From Pseudoramibacter alactolyticus ATCC 23263 (lineage in GTDB: Bacteria > Bacillota > Clostridia > Eubacteriales > Eubacteriaceae), in the NCBI RefSeq assembly GCF_000185505.1, contig NZ_GL622359.1, positions 585,308-649,307 on the forward strand: 64,000 nucleotides of DNA. Reading direction: 5' to 3'. The number at the start of each line of letters is the position of its first letter. The stretch's first letter is position 1. The notes beneath the pieces are model-generated. The model was given only the letters and a program-made list of their open reading frames with translations, searched no databases and had not been told where the DNA came from. The position numbers were made by a program, and so were the translations under genes. Positions 45,765 to 54,309 of this stretch are shown one piece after another.

Positions 45765-46324
45765 TTTTACTCATTGATAACTATGATTCTTTTTCCTATA
45801 ATGTGTACCAGCAAATCGCAGCTTTAAATAAGGATATTATCGTTTATCGCAACGATGCCATAACACCCGACGTTATTGAACAGCTCGCACCAGCCAAAAT
45901 CGTGCTGTCCCCGGGACCCAAATATCCGTCGGATGCCGGCATCTGCGAAGCTGTCATTCGCCGGTTCGGTCCGCGAATTCCCATTCTGGGCATTTGTCTC
46001 GGACATCAGGCCATCTGCGAGGTCTATGGCGCGACCATCCGTCACGCCAAACAGCTCATGCACGGGAAACAAAGTACGATTCAGATACAGGCCCGCGATC
46101 CTTTGTTCGTCGGTCTATCAAACACCATTAAGGTAGCTCGATATCATTCGCTTATCGCAGATCATTTGCCGGAAATACTTATCGTCACCGCTACCGATGA
46201 TCTGGGGGAAGTGATGGCCGTCCGCCATCGGGAGTATCCCGTTTTTGGCGTCCAATTTCATCCGGAATCCATTTTAACGCCAGATGGCAGCACCATTATG
46301 GAAAATTTCATTTGCAAACTTTAA
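45761..46324 (+). CDS. trpG: Anthranilate synthase component II (glutamine amidotransferase)
   Basis: A 187-residue class I glutamine amidotransferase giving ammonia to TrpE. It begins MILLIDNYDSFSYNVYQ and has LSPGPKYPSDAG, the nucleophile in GICLGHQAICE and the His/Glu in VQFHPESILTPDG. In some bacteria the same subunit also serves folate synthesis (PabA), which cannot be excluded. It ends 4 nt before a terminator, so the operon is trpE-trpG only. Confidence 0.95.
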   Translation: MILLIDNYDSFSYNVYQQIAALNKDIIVYRNDAITPDVIEQLAPAKIVLSPGPKYPSDAGICEAVIRRFGPRIPILGICLGHQAICEVYGATIRHAKQLMHGKQSTIQIQARDPLFVGLSNTIKVARYHSLIADHLPEILIVTATDDLGEVMAVRHREYPVFGVQFHPESILTPDGSTIMENFICKL

Positions 46325-46328
46325 ACAC

Positions 46329-46359
46329 AAAAAAGGCAACTGCAAACAGCTGCCTTTTT
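46329..46359 (+). terminator. Bidirectional terminator between trpG and prfA
   Basis: AAAAAGGCA-A-CTG-CAAA-CAG-C-TGCCTTTTT hairpin with A and T runs on both sides; serves trpG and probably prfA. Confidence 0.85.
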
Positions 46360-46370
46360 AATTGCGTGTT

Positions 46371-47441
46371 TTATCCGGCCTGTTCTAATTTTTTGGCTTG
46401 ATCCGTCGTAATCAACGCATTGATCATTTCATCAATCTCTCCGTCGAGAAAAGCCTCCAGCTGATGCACGGTTTGCCCGATGCGGTGATCGGTAATGCGC
46501 CCCTGCGGAAAATTATAGGTCCGAATGCGTTCACTGCGGTCACCGGTCCCCACCTGGCTTTTGCGTTCTTCTGAAATCGCACTTTGCTGCTTTTGCATTT
46601 CCAAATCGTACAACCGCGCTTTAAGCACCTTCATCGCCTTCGCCTTGTTTTTAATTTGGGACTTTTCATCCTGACAGGTTACCACCAGACCGGAAGGAAT
46701 ATGCGTCAGGCGGACAGCCGAATCCGTCGTGTTGACACATTGTCCACCGTTGCCGGAGCTGCGATACACATCCACGCGAATATCGTTGGGATTGAGATCC
46801 ACCTCCACATCGTCTGCCTCCGGCAACACCGCCACCGTTGCCGTCGACGTATGAATACGCCCGCCGGATTCTGTTTCCGGCACGCGCTGCACCCGATGAA
46901 CGCCGCTTTCGTATTTCAGGCGGCTGTACGCTCCCTGTCCCTGAATCGCAAAGTTGATTTCCTTAATGCCGCCAAGATCCAGGATATTGGAGCTTAAAAT
47001 TTCGATCTTCCAGCTCTGCCGCTCGGCATAGCGGGAGTACATCCGGAATAAATCGCCCGCAAACAACGCTGCCTCATCGCCGCCGGCTCCGGCGCGAATT
47101 TCCACAATAACATTGCGTTCATCATTGGGATCCTTTGGCAGGAGCAAGATCTTCAGTTCTTCTTCCAATGTTGCCAATTGTGCCGTTTGCTCGGCCAGCT
47201 CGTCTTCGCACATGGCCTTGAATTCAGGATCGATGGACTTATCGGCCAACATTTCCTTGCTGTCGGCGATCGCTTGATCCGCTTCCCGATAGGCTTTGTA
47301 TTTTTGAATGATCGGCTCCATATGGGCATGCTCTTTCATCAAATCCTGCCATTTGGCCTGGTCGGCAATCACCGCCGGATCCGAAATTTCCTGATTTAAC
47401 TTTTGATATTTTTCTTCTAAAAAATCCAATTTTTCTAACAT
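46371..47441 (-). CDS. prfA: Peptide chain release factor 1
   Basis: A 356-residue RF1 decoding UAA and UAG. The GGQ loop is in [18 protein letters not shown], the variant with Cys after GGQ that I recall from other clostridia; the codon-reading PxT-type region is in [17 protein letters not shown] (in parts). The ATG at 47441 has AAGGAG; an earlier start at 47465 has none. The prmC methyltransferase gene that often follows is not here. UAG recognition by this factor fits the ordinary use of TAG as stop in the window. Confidence 0.97.
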   Translation of the reverse strand: MLEKLDFLEEKYQKLNQEISDPAVIADQAKWQDLMKEHAHMEPIIQKYKAYREADQAIADSKEMLADKSIDPEFKAMCEDELAEQTAQLATLEEELKILLLPKDPNDERNVIVEIRAGAGGDEAALFAGDLFRMYSRYAERQSWKIEILSSNILDLGGIKEINFAIQGQGAYSRLKYESGVHRVQRVPETESGGRIHTSTATVAVLPEADDVEVDLNPNDIRVDVYRSSGNGGQCVNTTDSAVRLTHIPSGLVVTCQDEKSQIKNKAKAMKVLKARLYDLEMQKQQSAISEERKSQVGTGDRSERIRTYNFPQGRITDHRIGQTVHQLEAFLDGEIDEMINALITTDQAKKLEQAG

Positions 47442-47587
47442 CTTGTTCTCCTTTTCGGTGAGCAAAACCTTGATCTTGCTTCATTACATTGCACGTCTGC
47501 ATTTTTTCTCCCATTGCCAGCGATTCTTCGAGAAATCAAATGCTTTTCTAAAATGAACGTGCATCCAACGACCAATTCGCATCGCTG

Positions 47588-48454
47588 CTACAAAGGATTT
47601 TCATCAAAAAAGAAAACTGTCATCGAGCCGGGACCAATATGCGTTCCGATCACCGGTGCCAAGGTTGTCTGTTCAAAATTGGTATTGCCGGTTTTTTTCG
47701 TGATCATGGCCTGCAGCGCATCGACCAATGGCTGTTGAACCGCGTCTACAAAATATATTTTCTGATGCGCCAGATCATAAGTATGTGTTTCCATATAAGA
47801 CACAAATTTCTTCAGCAAGCGCTTTTCGCCCCGACATTTATCCGTGATCTGCAATTTGCCATCGCGATCCACCTCCATAAAAGGGTGAATCTTTAACGCA
47901 TTGCCTAATACCGCCGACGTTTTACTCAGCCGACCGCCGCGATACACATAATCCAGATTGGTCACCGTAAAAATATGGTGAATATGAGCGGTGCACCGCT
48001 GCGTCAGTGTGATCAATTCGTTCATTGAACGTCCTTTTTGCGCTTCAAGAGCCACCACATCCACAATCATCCCGAGGCCGCCGGTCACTGCCTTGGTATC
48101 AATCACGCGAATATCAGCATCCGGATAGCATTCACACACATCGTGACAGGCCAGCTGGGCCGTTTGAAAAGTTCCCGACAATCCACTGGAAAAGCAAAGG
48201 TATAAAGCCGGCTGTTTTGCCTGGGCATGCCGCTCAAAACATTGGAAATAATCCATATAAGGAATCTGCGACGTTTTGTAAATAACCCCTTCTGCCATCT
48301 GCCGGTAAATGGTTTCCGGCAAAATATCAATACCATCGCGGAAGATGATCTCCCCCTGGGTAACATACAGCGGCAATACTTCAACGTCATACGAACGCAG
48401 GCGCTCTACGGGCAGATCGCAGGCCGAATCTGTTATAATGTGAATTTTTTTCAT
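47588..48454 (-). CDS. DegV family fatty-acid-binding protein
   Basis: A 289-residue DegV protein. IHIITDSACDLPVE, YKTSQIP and SSGLSGTFQTAQLA are the family blocks; the Ser/Thr residues there bind the lipid head group. In other Firmicutes such proteins (FakB) present fatty acids to the kinase FakA; no fakA is nearby. The ATG at 48454 has AAGGA; longer frames are rejected. It follows hprK by 28 nt and is likely in its operon. Confidence 0.88.
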   Translation of the reverse strand: MKKIHIITDSACDLPVERLRSYDVEVLPLYVTQGEIIFRDGIDILPETIYRQMAEGVIYKTSQIPYMDYFQCFERHAQAKQPALYLCFSSGLSGTFQTAQLACHDVCECYPDADIRVIDTKAVTGGLGMIVDVVALEAQKGRSMNELITLTQRCTAHIHHIFTVTNLDYVYRGGRLSKTSAVLGNALKIHPFMEVDRDGKLQITDKCRGEKRLLKKFVSYMETHTYDLAHQKIYFVDAVQQPLVDALQAMITKKTGNTNFEQTTLAPVIGTHIGPGSMTVFFFDENPL

Positions 48455-48482
48455 ATTCATCCTTTTATCTAAACCATCCAGA

Positions 48483-49562
48483 TTACGAATGCTCTTCAGC
48501 GCTCTGTTTCTGCGCAAGCTTTTTCAAATCTGCTTGAAGATCCTCCGTTTTCTCACGCGCCTTTTCTTCAAGTTTCTGCATCGTCTCCCTTTCTTTTTGC
48601 CGCGCGGCTTCCCGTTCCTTTTTTTCGCCTTCTTTTTTGTTGTGTTTGGCAATATTATCGACAAAAATTTGTGCCGAGCGGTATCCGGCGTCTTTTAATC
48701 GCGCATTAATGGCTGCTGTTTCAATAATTGCCGCTAAATTGCGTCCGCTGGAAACGGGAATGGTCACCAACGGCACCTCCACACCTAAAATATTCGTCGT
48801 TTGTTCATCCAAACCCAGCCGATCATAGGGCGAATGATCATCCCAATTTTCCAGGCGAATCACCAAATCGATATTGACTTCCCGCTTAACCGATTTCGCT
48901 CCGTAGAGCATACGGACATCGATGATGCCGATCCCGCGGACCTCCATATAATAGCGTAACATCTCCGGCGCTTCGCCAATGAGCTCATGTCCGTGATGAC
49001 AGGTGATCTCTACAACGTCATCAGCCACAAAATTGCTGCCGCGCTTCAGCAGCTCCAAAGCTGTTTCACTTTTGCCGATGCCGCTGGCGCCCGTAATCAC
49101 AACACCAACGCCGTGCACTTCTACCAATACCCCGTGAATACCCGTTTTAGGAGCCGTTATATCATCGATATAATCCACCAAACGATAAACCAAGGAAGTC
49201 GTTTTTTCCTTGCTTCTCAACAACACACGATGATATTTAGCTGCCGCCTTCTCAAAGAGCGCCGCTTCCGGCAAATCCCAGCACACAATCAAACACGGTA
49301 TATCATAGCTGAACAAATCGTCAACACGTTTTTCTCGCAGCCTTGGGTCGAGCGATATCAAATACGATGTTTCAACCTTGCCAACCAATTGGATCCGGCT
49401 TTCATCGAAATATTCATAGTATCCGTGCAATTGCAGCCCGGGTCTGTTTGTCCCCGAATCCCATAAATCAAAGTCCTCACTTGGACTGTATAATTTTTCC
49501 AACTCCAGCGCTTTGCAAAACGCATCCACATTGATGGTGCATAATGGCTTTTTTTCACTCAT
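48483..49562 (-). CDS. hprK: HPr kinase/phosphorylase with extended C-terminal tail
   Basis: A 359-residue bifunctional sensor kinase for Ser46 of HPr in carbon catabolite control. The N-terminal domain (1-130) is followed by the catalytic domain with P-loop GASGIGKS (158-165), His143, and the HprK signature MEVRGIGIIDVRMLYG (206-221). The family normally ends near residue 310; here a further 50-55 residues (305-359), almost only Lys, Glu, Arg, Gln and Ala, form a predicted coiled coil. The start at 49562 has AAGGG upstream. Neighbours are uvrC and degV. Confidence 0.95.
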   Translation of the reverse strand: MSEKKPLCTINVDAFCKALELEKLYSPSEDFDLWDSGTNRPGLQLHGYYEYFDESRIQLVGKVETSYLISLDPRLREKRVDDLFSYDIPCLIVCWDLPEAALFEKAAAKYHRVLLRSKEKTTSLVYRLVDYIDDITAPKTGIHGVLVEVHGVGVVITGASGIGKSETALELLKRGSNFVADDVVEITCHHGHELIGEAPEMLRYYMEVRGIGIIDVRMLYGAKSVKREVNIDLVIRLENWDDHSPYDRLGLDEQTTNILGVEVPLVTIPVSSGRNLAAIIETAAINARLKDAGYRSAQIFVDNIAKHNKKEGEKKEREAARQKERETMQKLEEKAREKTEDLQADLKKLAQKQSAEEHS

Positions 49563-49586
49563 GTCACGCTTTCCCTTTCCCATCGT

Positions 49587-51509
49587 TCATTCTTCTTCCT
49601 TCGTTTGATTCTCTGCAGCCCGGCGACTGAAAAAATCGACAACCGCTTCTGCCGATTTTTGGTTCATCCCATTCACAGCACACATTTCATCCACAGTCGC
49701 ATTGCGAATATTTTGAATATTGCCATAATAGCGCATCAACGCTTCCCGTCGTTTTTTGCCAATGCCCGGAATGCTCTCCAACTGGGATGCCAACATTCCT
49801 TTTTTACGAAGCGTCCGATGGTAACCAATCGCAAACCGATGCACTTCTTCTGAAATCTCATTCATTAACGTGCTTAACGGCGTTCCTTTAACGACTTTGT
49901 ATTCCTCGTCCCGATAAACCAATCCGCGAAGCTGATGATGATCGTCTTTGACCAAACCGCAGACAGCGCTTTTAATTTCAGGATACATTGCGAGGATCGC
50001 CTTTGCCGCATCCACATGGGTCTTGCCGCCATCGATCATAAAAATTTCCGGAAAGGGCAGAAAAGAGCTCGCGCCGGAATCCTTTCCTTCTTTCATTTCA
50101 CGAATCCCATGTTCAATGCGGCGAAACAGCATCTCTTGCATACTGCCGTAATCATTTTGTCCTTCGACCGTTTTGATTTTAAAGCGCCGATAAGCCTTTC
50201 GCTGAGGGCGCCCCTCTTCAAAAACGACCATGCCCCCCACATTGTCACTCCCGGAAATATTTGAAATATCATAGGCCTCGATGCGATGGGGAATCGCGTC
50301 GATATCCAACAGATCCCGCAGCGAATCCAAGCGGCTTTTCTTTTTCTCCTCTTTCTGATGCTTTTCGAGCAAATACTGGCTCAACGCCAAATCTGCATTC
50401 TTTTGCACCATGGCAATCAACCGCTGCTTATCGCCCTTTTGCGGCACCGTCAAGGTCACCCTGCTGCCGCGCTGGCTGGACAGCCACGCCTGAATGGTTT
50501 TTGCTTCATCGACTGCCAAATCACCCGATAAAACAATTTCTTTCGGAATAAAATGCGCTCCCGCATAATATTGTTTAACGATATTGGTCATGATACTCTC
50601 CGATGATTCACCGGCCACGCCCGTCATCATCGAAGGATGCCGGCCCAAAAGCTTGCCATCTCTGACGTTAAAAATCTGAACGCTTGCCAGCCCCTCTGCC
50701 GCTTTCGCATCATTTTTTTCCGGCGTTTCCTGCACCGCGTAAGCAATGAAATCCTGATCCTGTTCATTTTCTGAGATGATCTTCTGCCGGGATACCACCA
50801 TCTGGATTCCCTGAATTTGATCGCGTTTGCTCGCCGCTGTTTCAAAATCCAGGCGCTTACTGGCCGCCGCCATCTCTTGTGACAACCGATCAATCAGCTC
50901 TTTTTCTTTCCCGTTGAGGATATCAAGTACGGCATTTACATTCTCGCGATAAGCTTCTTCCGTGAGCTTCCCGGTACAAGGAGCCGTGCATTGCCCGATA
51001 TGGTAATACATGCAGGGACGCCCACGGCGAACGCCATAAGCGAGCTTACGATTGCACCGATGCAGCGGATAAACCTTCTGAAGGGCTTCGATGGTTTGGC
51101 GCACGGCCATGCTATTGGTGAACGGGCCGAAATATTTCCCCCCGTCCCTTTTGTGATTTCGGGTCATAAAAATCTTGGGAAATCTGTCCTGAACCGTCAC
51201 TTTAATATAGGGATAACTTTTATCATCCTTCAGCATGATATTGTAACGCGGCCGATGCTCCTTGATCAAATTGCATTCTAAGATCAAAGCCTCCATTTCT
51301 GTATCGACCACAATGGTTTCAATCGATTCAACATGGGAAACCTGGATTTGCGTCTTGAGCGGCAGCTTCTTAGGATTTTGAAAGTATTGATGCACCCGGT
51401 TGAAAAGATTTTTCGCCTTTCCCACATAAATAATATCCCCGGCGTGGTTGTGCATAATGTAAATGCCCGGGCGCTTGGGAATATTTTTCAAATTATCACG
51501 ATTATACAT
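49587..51509 (-). CDS. uvrC: Excinuclease ABC subunit C
   Basis: A 640-residue nuclease of nucleotide excision repair making both incisions with UvrAB. The GIY-YIG domain is at the start (KRPGIYIMHNHAGDIIYVGKAKNL, in parts), the UvrB-binding UVR motif near residue 200 (RLDFETAASKRDQI), then the RNase-H-like half with EAYDISNISG and MIDGGKTHVD, and a helix-hairpin-helix end (LESIPGIGKKRREALMRYYG, in parts). The ATG at 51509 has GAGGA. First gene of uvrC-hprK-degV. Confidence 0.96.
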   Translation of the reverse strand: MYNRDNLKNIPKRPGIYIMHNHAGDIIYVGKAKNLFNRVHQYFQNPKKLPLKTQIQVSHVESIETIVVDTEMEALILECNLIKEHRPRYNIMLKDDKSYPYIKVTVQDRFPKIFMTRNHKRDGGKYFGPFTNSMAVRQTIEALQKVYPLHRCNRKLAYGVRRGRPCMYYHIGQCTAPCTGKLTEEAYRENVNAVLDILNGKEKELIDRLSQEMAAASKRLDFETAASKRDQIQGIQMVVSRQKIISENEQDQDFIAYAVQETPEKNDAKAAEGLASVQIFNVRDGKLLGRHPSMMTGVAGESSESIMTNIVKQYYAGAHFIPKEIVLSGDLAVDEAKTIQAWLSSQRGSRVTLTVPQKGDKQRLIAMVQKNADLALSQYLLEKHQKEEKKKSRLDSLRDLLDIDAIPHRIEAYDISNISGSDNVGGMVVFEEGRPQRKAYRRFKIKTVEGQNDYGSMQEMLFRRIEHGIREMKEGKDSGASSFLPFPEIFMIDGGKTHVDAAKAILAMYPEIKSAVCGLVKDDHHQLRGLVYRDEEYKVVKGTPLSTLMNEISEEVHRFAIGYHRTLRKKGMLASQLESIPGIGKKRREALMRYYGNIQNIRNATVDEMCAVNGMNQKSAEAVVDFFSRRAAENQTKEEE

Positions 51510-51585
51510 CGCGTCACTTCCTCTATTCAATTCGTCTGTTTTAATCGTCATTATATAAAATAATTATTTATAATATAGTCAATAA

Positions 51586-51601
51586 ATTGCCTTTTGGCAA
51601 T
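51586..51601. repeat. Small inverted repeat between divergent operons
   Basis: ATTGCC-TTTT-GGCAAT in an AT-rich gap between uvrC (minus) and the small-ORF/HAD/malQ unit (plus). Too short for firm function; a T-rich stretch follows on the plus strand. Confidence 0.35.
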
Positions 51602-51658
51602 CTTTTAAAATTTTTTTGCCCTTAAATGACAAAACCTTTCGGCAGCAGCTTTTATTTT

Positions 51659-51667
51659 TGCTATAAT
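51659..51667 (+). promoter_or_regulatory. Extended -10 promoter of the malQ unit
   Basis: TGCTATAAT: extended TGn plus perfect TATAAT, 28 nt before the first start codon. The -35 region is weak. Confidence 0.6.
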
Positions 51668-51694
51668 GGACAGGTATTCACAAAGGAGATTATT

Positions 51695-51952
51695 ATGTTT
51701 GAAAAAATAGACAAACGCGGCGCCAGCATATTGGTGTCCGACGATCATTTTGAAGTTGAAGTTACCCCCAAAATCTATGACGACGGCTACACACTTACCA
51801 AGCGCGTCCTCGATTATCCGCTGGAGATCATTGAGATTCGAGACATCCGTCTGCCACTGTCCGAAAAAGAGATCTTGAAAGAGGCAAAGAAATTATTGAA
51901 AACTGAATATGAATCTTTTTCCTGGCAGGGATGGCGTCTCCCAACGGCATGA
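51695..51952 (+). CDS. Unassigned 85-residue protein heading the malQ unit
   Basis: I do not recognise the family. The ATG at 51695 is preceded by AAAGGAG. Strand-like segments (ASILVSDDHFEVEVTPKIYD, in parts) are followed by an amphipathic helix rich in Lys and Glu (SEKEILKEAKKLL) and a Trp-containing tail (WQGWRLP). No signal or membrane segment, and no cysteine. Its stop overlaps the HAD gene start by ATGA, so it is translated with a phosphatase and malQ. A carbohydrate-related role is inferred from context only. Confidence 0.65.
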   Translation: MFEKIDKRGASILVSDDHFEVEVTPKIYDDGYTLTKRVLDYPLEIIEIRDIRLPLSEKEILKEAKKLLKTEYESFSWQGWRLPTA

Positions 51953-52656
51953 ACACATTTCAATACCGCACAGTGCTTTTCGATCTCGACGGCACTTTGA
52001 TGGATACCGGCCCCGGCATCTTTGCCGCCTTTCGCCATGTTCAGCAAAGCATGAAGTGGCCGGCCTTGACCGACAAGCAGCTCCGTGCGCTCGTCGGCCC
52101 CCCTTTGATCGACTCTTATGTTAAGACGTTTGGGCTTACGCCGGAAGAGGGGCGTCAAGCGGCCATCATGCATCGCCGGTTTCAAATCCAAAAGAGTTAT
52201 CGGCTTGCTTCGCCTTATCCTGGCATCGCCAGTTTTCTCCAAAGTCTGAAAGATGCCCGCTGCAAACTTGGTGTCACAACGCTCAAGGGCGAAGCCATCG
52301 CCCGGAAAACACTCGAAACCGGCCATCTTGCGCATTACTTCGATTGTATTCACGGTGTGCAACACGATGGGAGTAACCCGACAAAAGCAGCCATCATCGA
52401 TCGCGCCCTTCACACATTAAAAACACAGCCGCAGGAAGCGCTGCTCATCGGCGACAGCCATTACGACGCTATCGGCGCCTGGGAAACCCATGTCACATTT
52501 GCCGCCGTAACCTATGGCTACGGTTTCGCCAATTACGAAGCAGCCGAAAAATATCATCCGCTCTTTATTGCCCGGTCCGTCAGCGACCTTTCGGATTTTG
52601 TCGCATCAGCAGCGGATAAATTACGCACGCATCATCAAAAGGAGGGACTCCATTGA
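51949..52656 (+). CDS. HAD-superfamily phosphatase, Gph-like
   Basis: A 235-residue HAD subfamily IA hydrolase. Motif I is VLFDLDGTLMDTGPG; the cap region has LVGPPLIDSY; motif II LGVTTLKGEAIA; motif IV LLIGDSHYDAIGAWE. The ATG at 51949 overlaps the small-ORF stop, while an in-frame start at 51931 would overlap it more. Similar phosphatases hydrolyse phosphoglycolate or pyrophosphate; the substrate here is not determined. It is coupled to malQ by a TTGA overlap. Confidence 0.87.
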   Translation: MNTFQYRTVLFDLDGTLMDTGPGIFAAFRHVQQSMKWPALTDKQLRALVGPPLIDSYVKTFGLTPEEGRQAAIMHRRFQIQKSYRLASPYPGIASFLQSLKDARCKLGVTTLKGEAIARKTLETGHLAHYFDCIHGVQHDGSNPTKAAIIDRALHTLKTQPQEALLIGDSHYDAIGAWETHVTFAAVTYGYGFANYEAAEKYHPLFIARSVSDLSDFVASAADKLRTHHQKEGLH

Positions 52657-54251
52657 AGCACTTAATAAATAAAATTAATACCGTTGTTTCAACGCAACCG
52701 GCTATTCAAAAACCGCCGCAATTCGGCCGTGCTTCCGGAATTCTAATGCACATTGCCTCTCTTCCCGGACCCTACGGCATCGGCACTTTGGGCCAATCCG
52801 CCAAAGATTTCGTTGATTTCTTAGATCATTGCGGCTGTGCGTATTGGCAGGTCTTACCCCTCGGCCCTATCGATGGATTTAATTCGCCCTATCAAAGCCT
52901 GTCCGCCTTTGCCGGCAACCCTTATTTCATCGATCCTGATGCGCTGCACACCGCAGGACTGCTCACAGAGCAAGAAATCGCTGACGCCCGATACGATGGT
53001 TCCCCCTGGGCCACCGCCTACAATTGGATTAAAGACACGCGGCCCGCTTTGTTTCATAAAGCTTTTTCTCGTGTTGACACGGCCCTTCAGCAAAAAATCG
53101 ACGCTTTTACCGCTGATCAGCCCTGGCTCGAAGACTATGCGCTTTATACGGCAATTGCCAAAGACTTCGGCATTGCCTGCTGGGCGGACTGGCCAAATAA
53201 AACGCTTCGCAAACGCGACCCCAAGACGCTTGACACAATCAAAGAAAAATTAGCTGATGCCATTGCCTATGAAATTTTTTTGCAGTATCTTTTTTTCACA
53301 CAGTGGCAAGATATCAAATCCTATGCGAATCAGAAAGGAATTGCCATTATCGGCGATATGCCCATCTATGTCGCTTTGGGTTCTGCCGACGTCTGGGCCC
53401 ATCCGGAACTTTTCGATTTAGATCAAAACGGTCGGCCACGCCGCGTCGCCGGTGTTCCGCCGGATTATTTTTCCGAAACCGGTCAACTTTGGGGCAACCC
53501 CCTTTACGACTGGCAGGCAATGAAAAGAGATCGCTATCGTTGGTGGCTTGATCGGCTGGGCATGGCTTTAACGTTGTTCGACACGGTTCGCATCGACCAT
53601 TTTCGGGCATTTTCTGCCTATTGGGCCGTCCCCGCAGATGAAGAAACCGCCCAGAATGGCAAGTGGCTTCCCGGCCCTGGTATGGACTTTTTCAATGAAG
53701 TTTATGCCGCTTTTAATTTTGCGACGCCGCGTATCATTGCGGAGGATCTTGGCGTATTGGATGACGACGTTCTTCAACTGCTTGGGGATAGCGGTTTTCC
53801 CGGCATGCGCGTCATGCAGTTTGCTTTTATCGACACCGGCGACGGCATCCACTGGCCCCACAATTATTTGCCCAACACCGTCGCTTACACCGGCACTCAC
53901 GACAATAACACCCTCCTGGGCTACCTCTGGGATCTCAACGACGGCGCCAGACAATTCGCCTTTGAATATATCAATTATCTTTGCGAAGATGACGCCTGGC
54001 AACAGGGCGGTCCGAAAAGTCCGGTTTGCCACGCCTTTATCCGCCATTTGTGGATGAGTGCCGCAAAACTGACCATTGTCCCCATGCAGGATTTCCTGGG
54101 CTACGGCGCTGACACGCGCATGAATCGTCCGGGCGAAGCCGGCGGCAATTGGTGTTTCCGGATTCCTCAGGAGGCTTTGGACAGTGCCGACAGCCATTGG
54201 CTCTTTGAAATGAATCGCATCTATAAACGCCTGAAACCTCAGAAGCAATAA
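52653..54251 (+). CDS. malQ: 4-alpha-glucanotransferase (amylomaltase)
   Basis: A 532-residue GH77 enzyme that transfers alpha-1,4-glucan chains in maltodextrin and glycogen metabolism. RASGILMHIASLPGPYGIGTLG (in parts) and YWQVLPLGP are the N-terminal blocks. The nucleophile Asp is in TVRIDHFRAF, the acid/base Glu in IIAEDLG and the third carboxylate in YTGTHDNNT. It starts at TTG, 7 nt after GGAGG, overlapping the HAD stop. No glycogen phosphorylase or maltose transporter is alongside. Confidence 0.96.
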   Translation: MKHLINKINTVVSTQPAIQKPPQFGRASGILMHIASLPGPYGIGTLGQSAKDFVDFLDHCGCAYWQVLPLGPIDGFNSPYQSLSAFAGNPYFIDPDALHTAGLLTEQEIADARYDGSPWATAYNWIKDTRPALFHKAFSRVDTALQQKIDAFTADQPWLEDYALYTAIAKDFGIACWADWPNKTLRKRDPKTLDTIKEKLADAIAYEIFLQYLFFTQWQDIKSYANQKGIAIIGDMPIYVALGSADVWAHPELFDLDQNGRPRRVAGVPPDYFSETGQLWGNPLYDWQAMKRDRYRWWLDRLGMALTLFDTVRIDHFRAFSAYWAVPADEETAQNGKWLPGPGMDFFNEVYAAFNFATPRIIAEDLGVLDDDVLQLLGDSGFPGMRVMQFAFIDTGDGIHWPHNYLPNTVAYTGTHDNNTLLGYLWDLNDGARQFAFEYINYLCEDDAWQQGGPKSPVCHAFIRHLWMSAAKLTIVPMQDFLGYGADTRMNRPGEAGGNWCFRIPQEALDSADSHWLFEMNRIYKRLKPQKQ

Positions 54252-54253
54252 AA

Positions 54254-54296
54254 ATCCTCCACGATGATCATTATGACCATCGTGGAGGATCTTTCT
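54254..54296 (+). terminator. Terminator between malQ and lepA
   Basis: A perfect 13-bp stem (54254-54266 with 54278-54290) and 11-nt loop followed by CTTTCTT; its position between convergent genes could serve both. Confidence 0.8.
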
Positions 54297-54309
54297 TATT
54301 CTCTCATTC

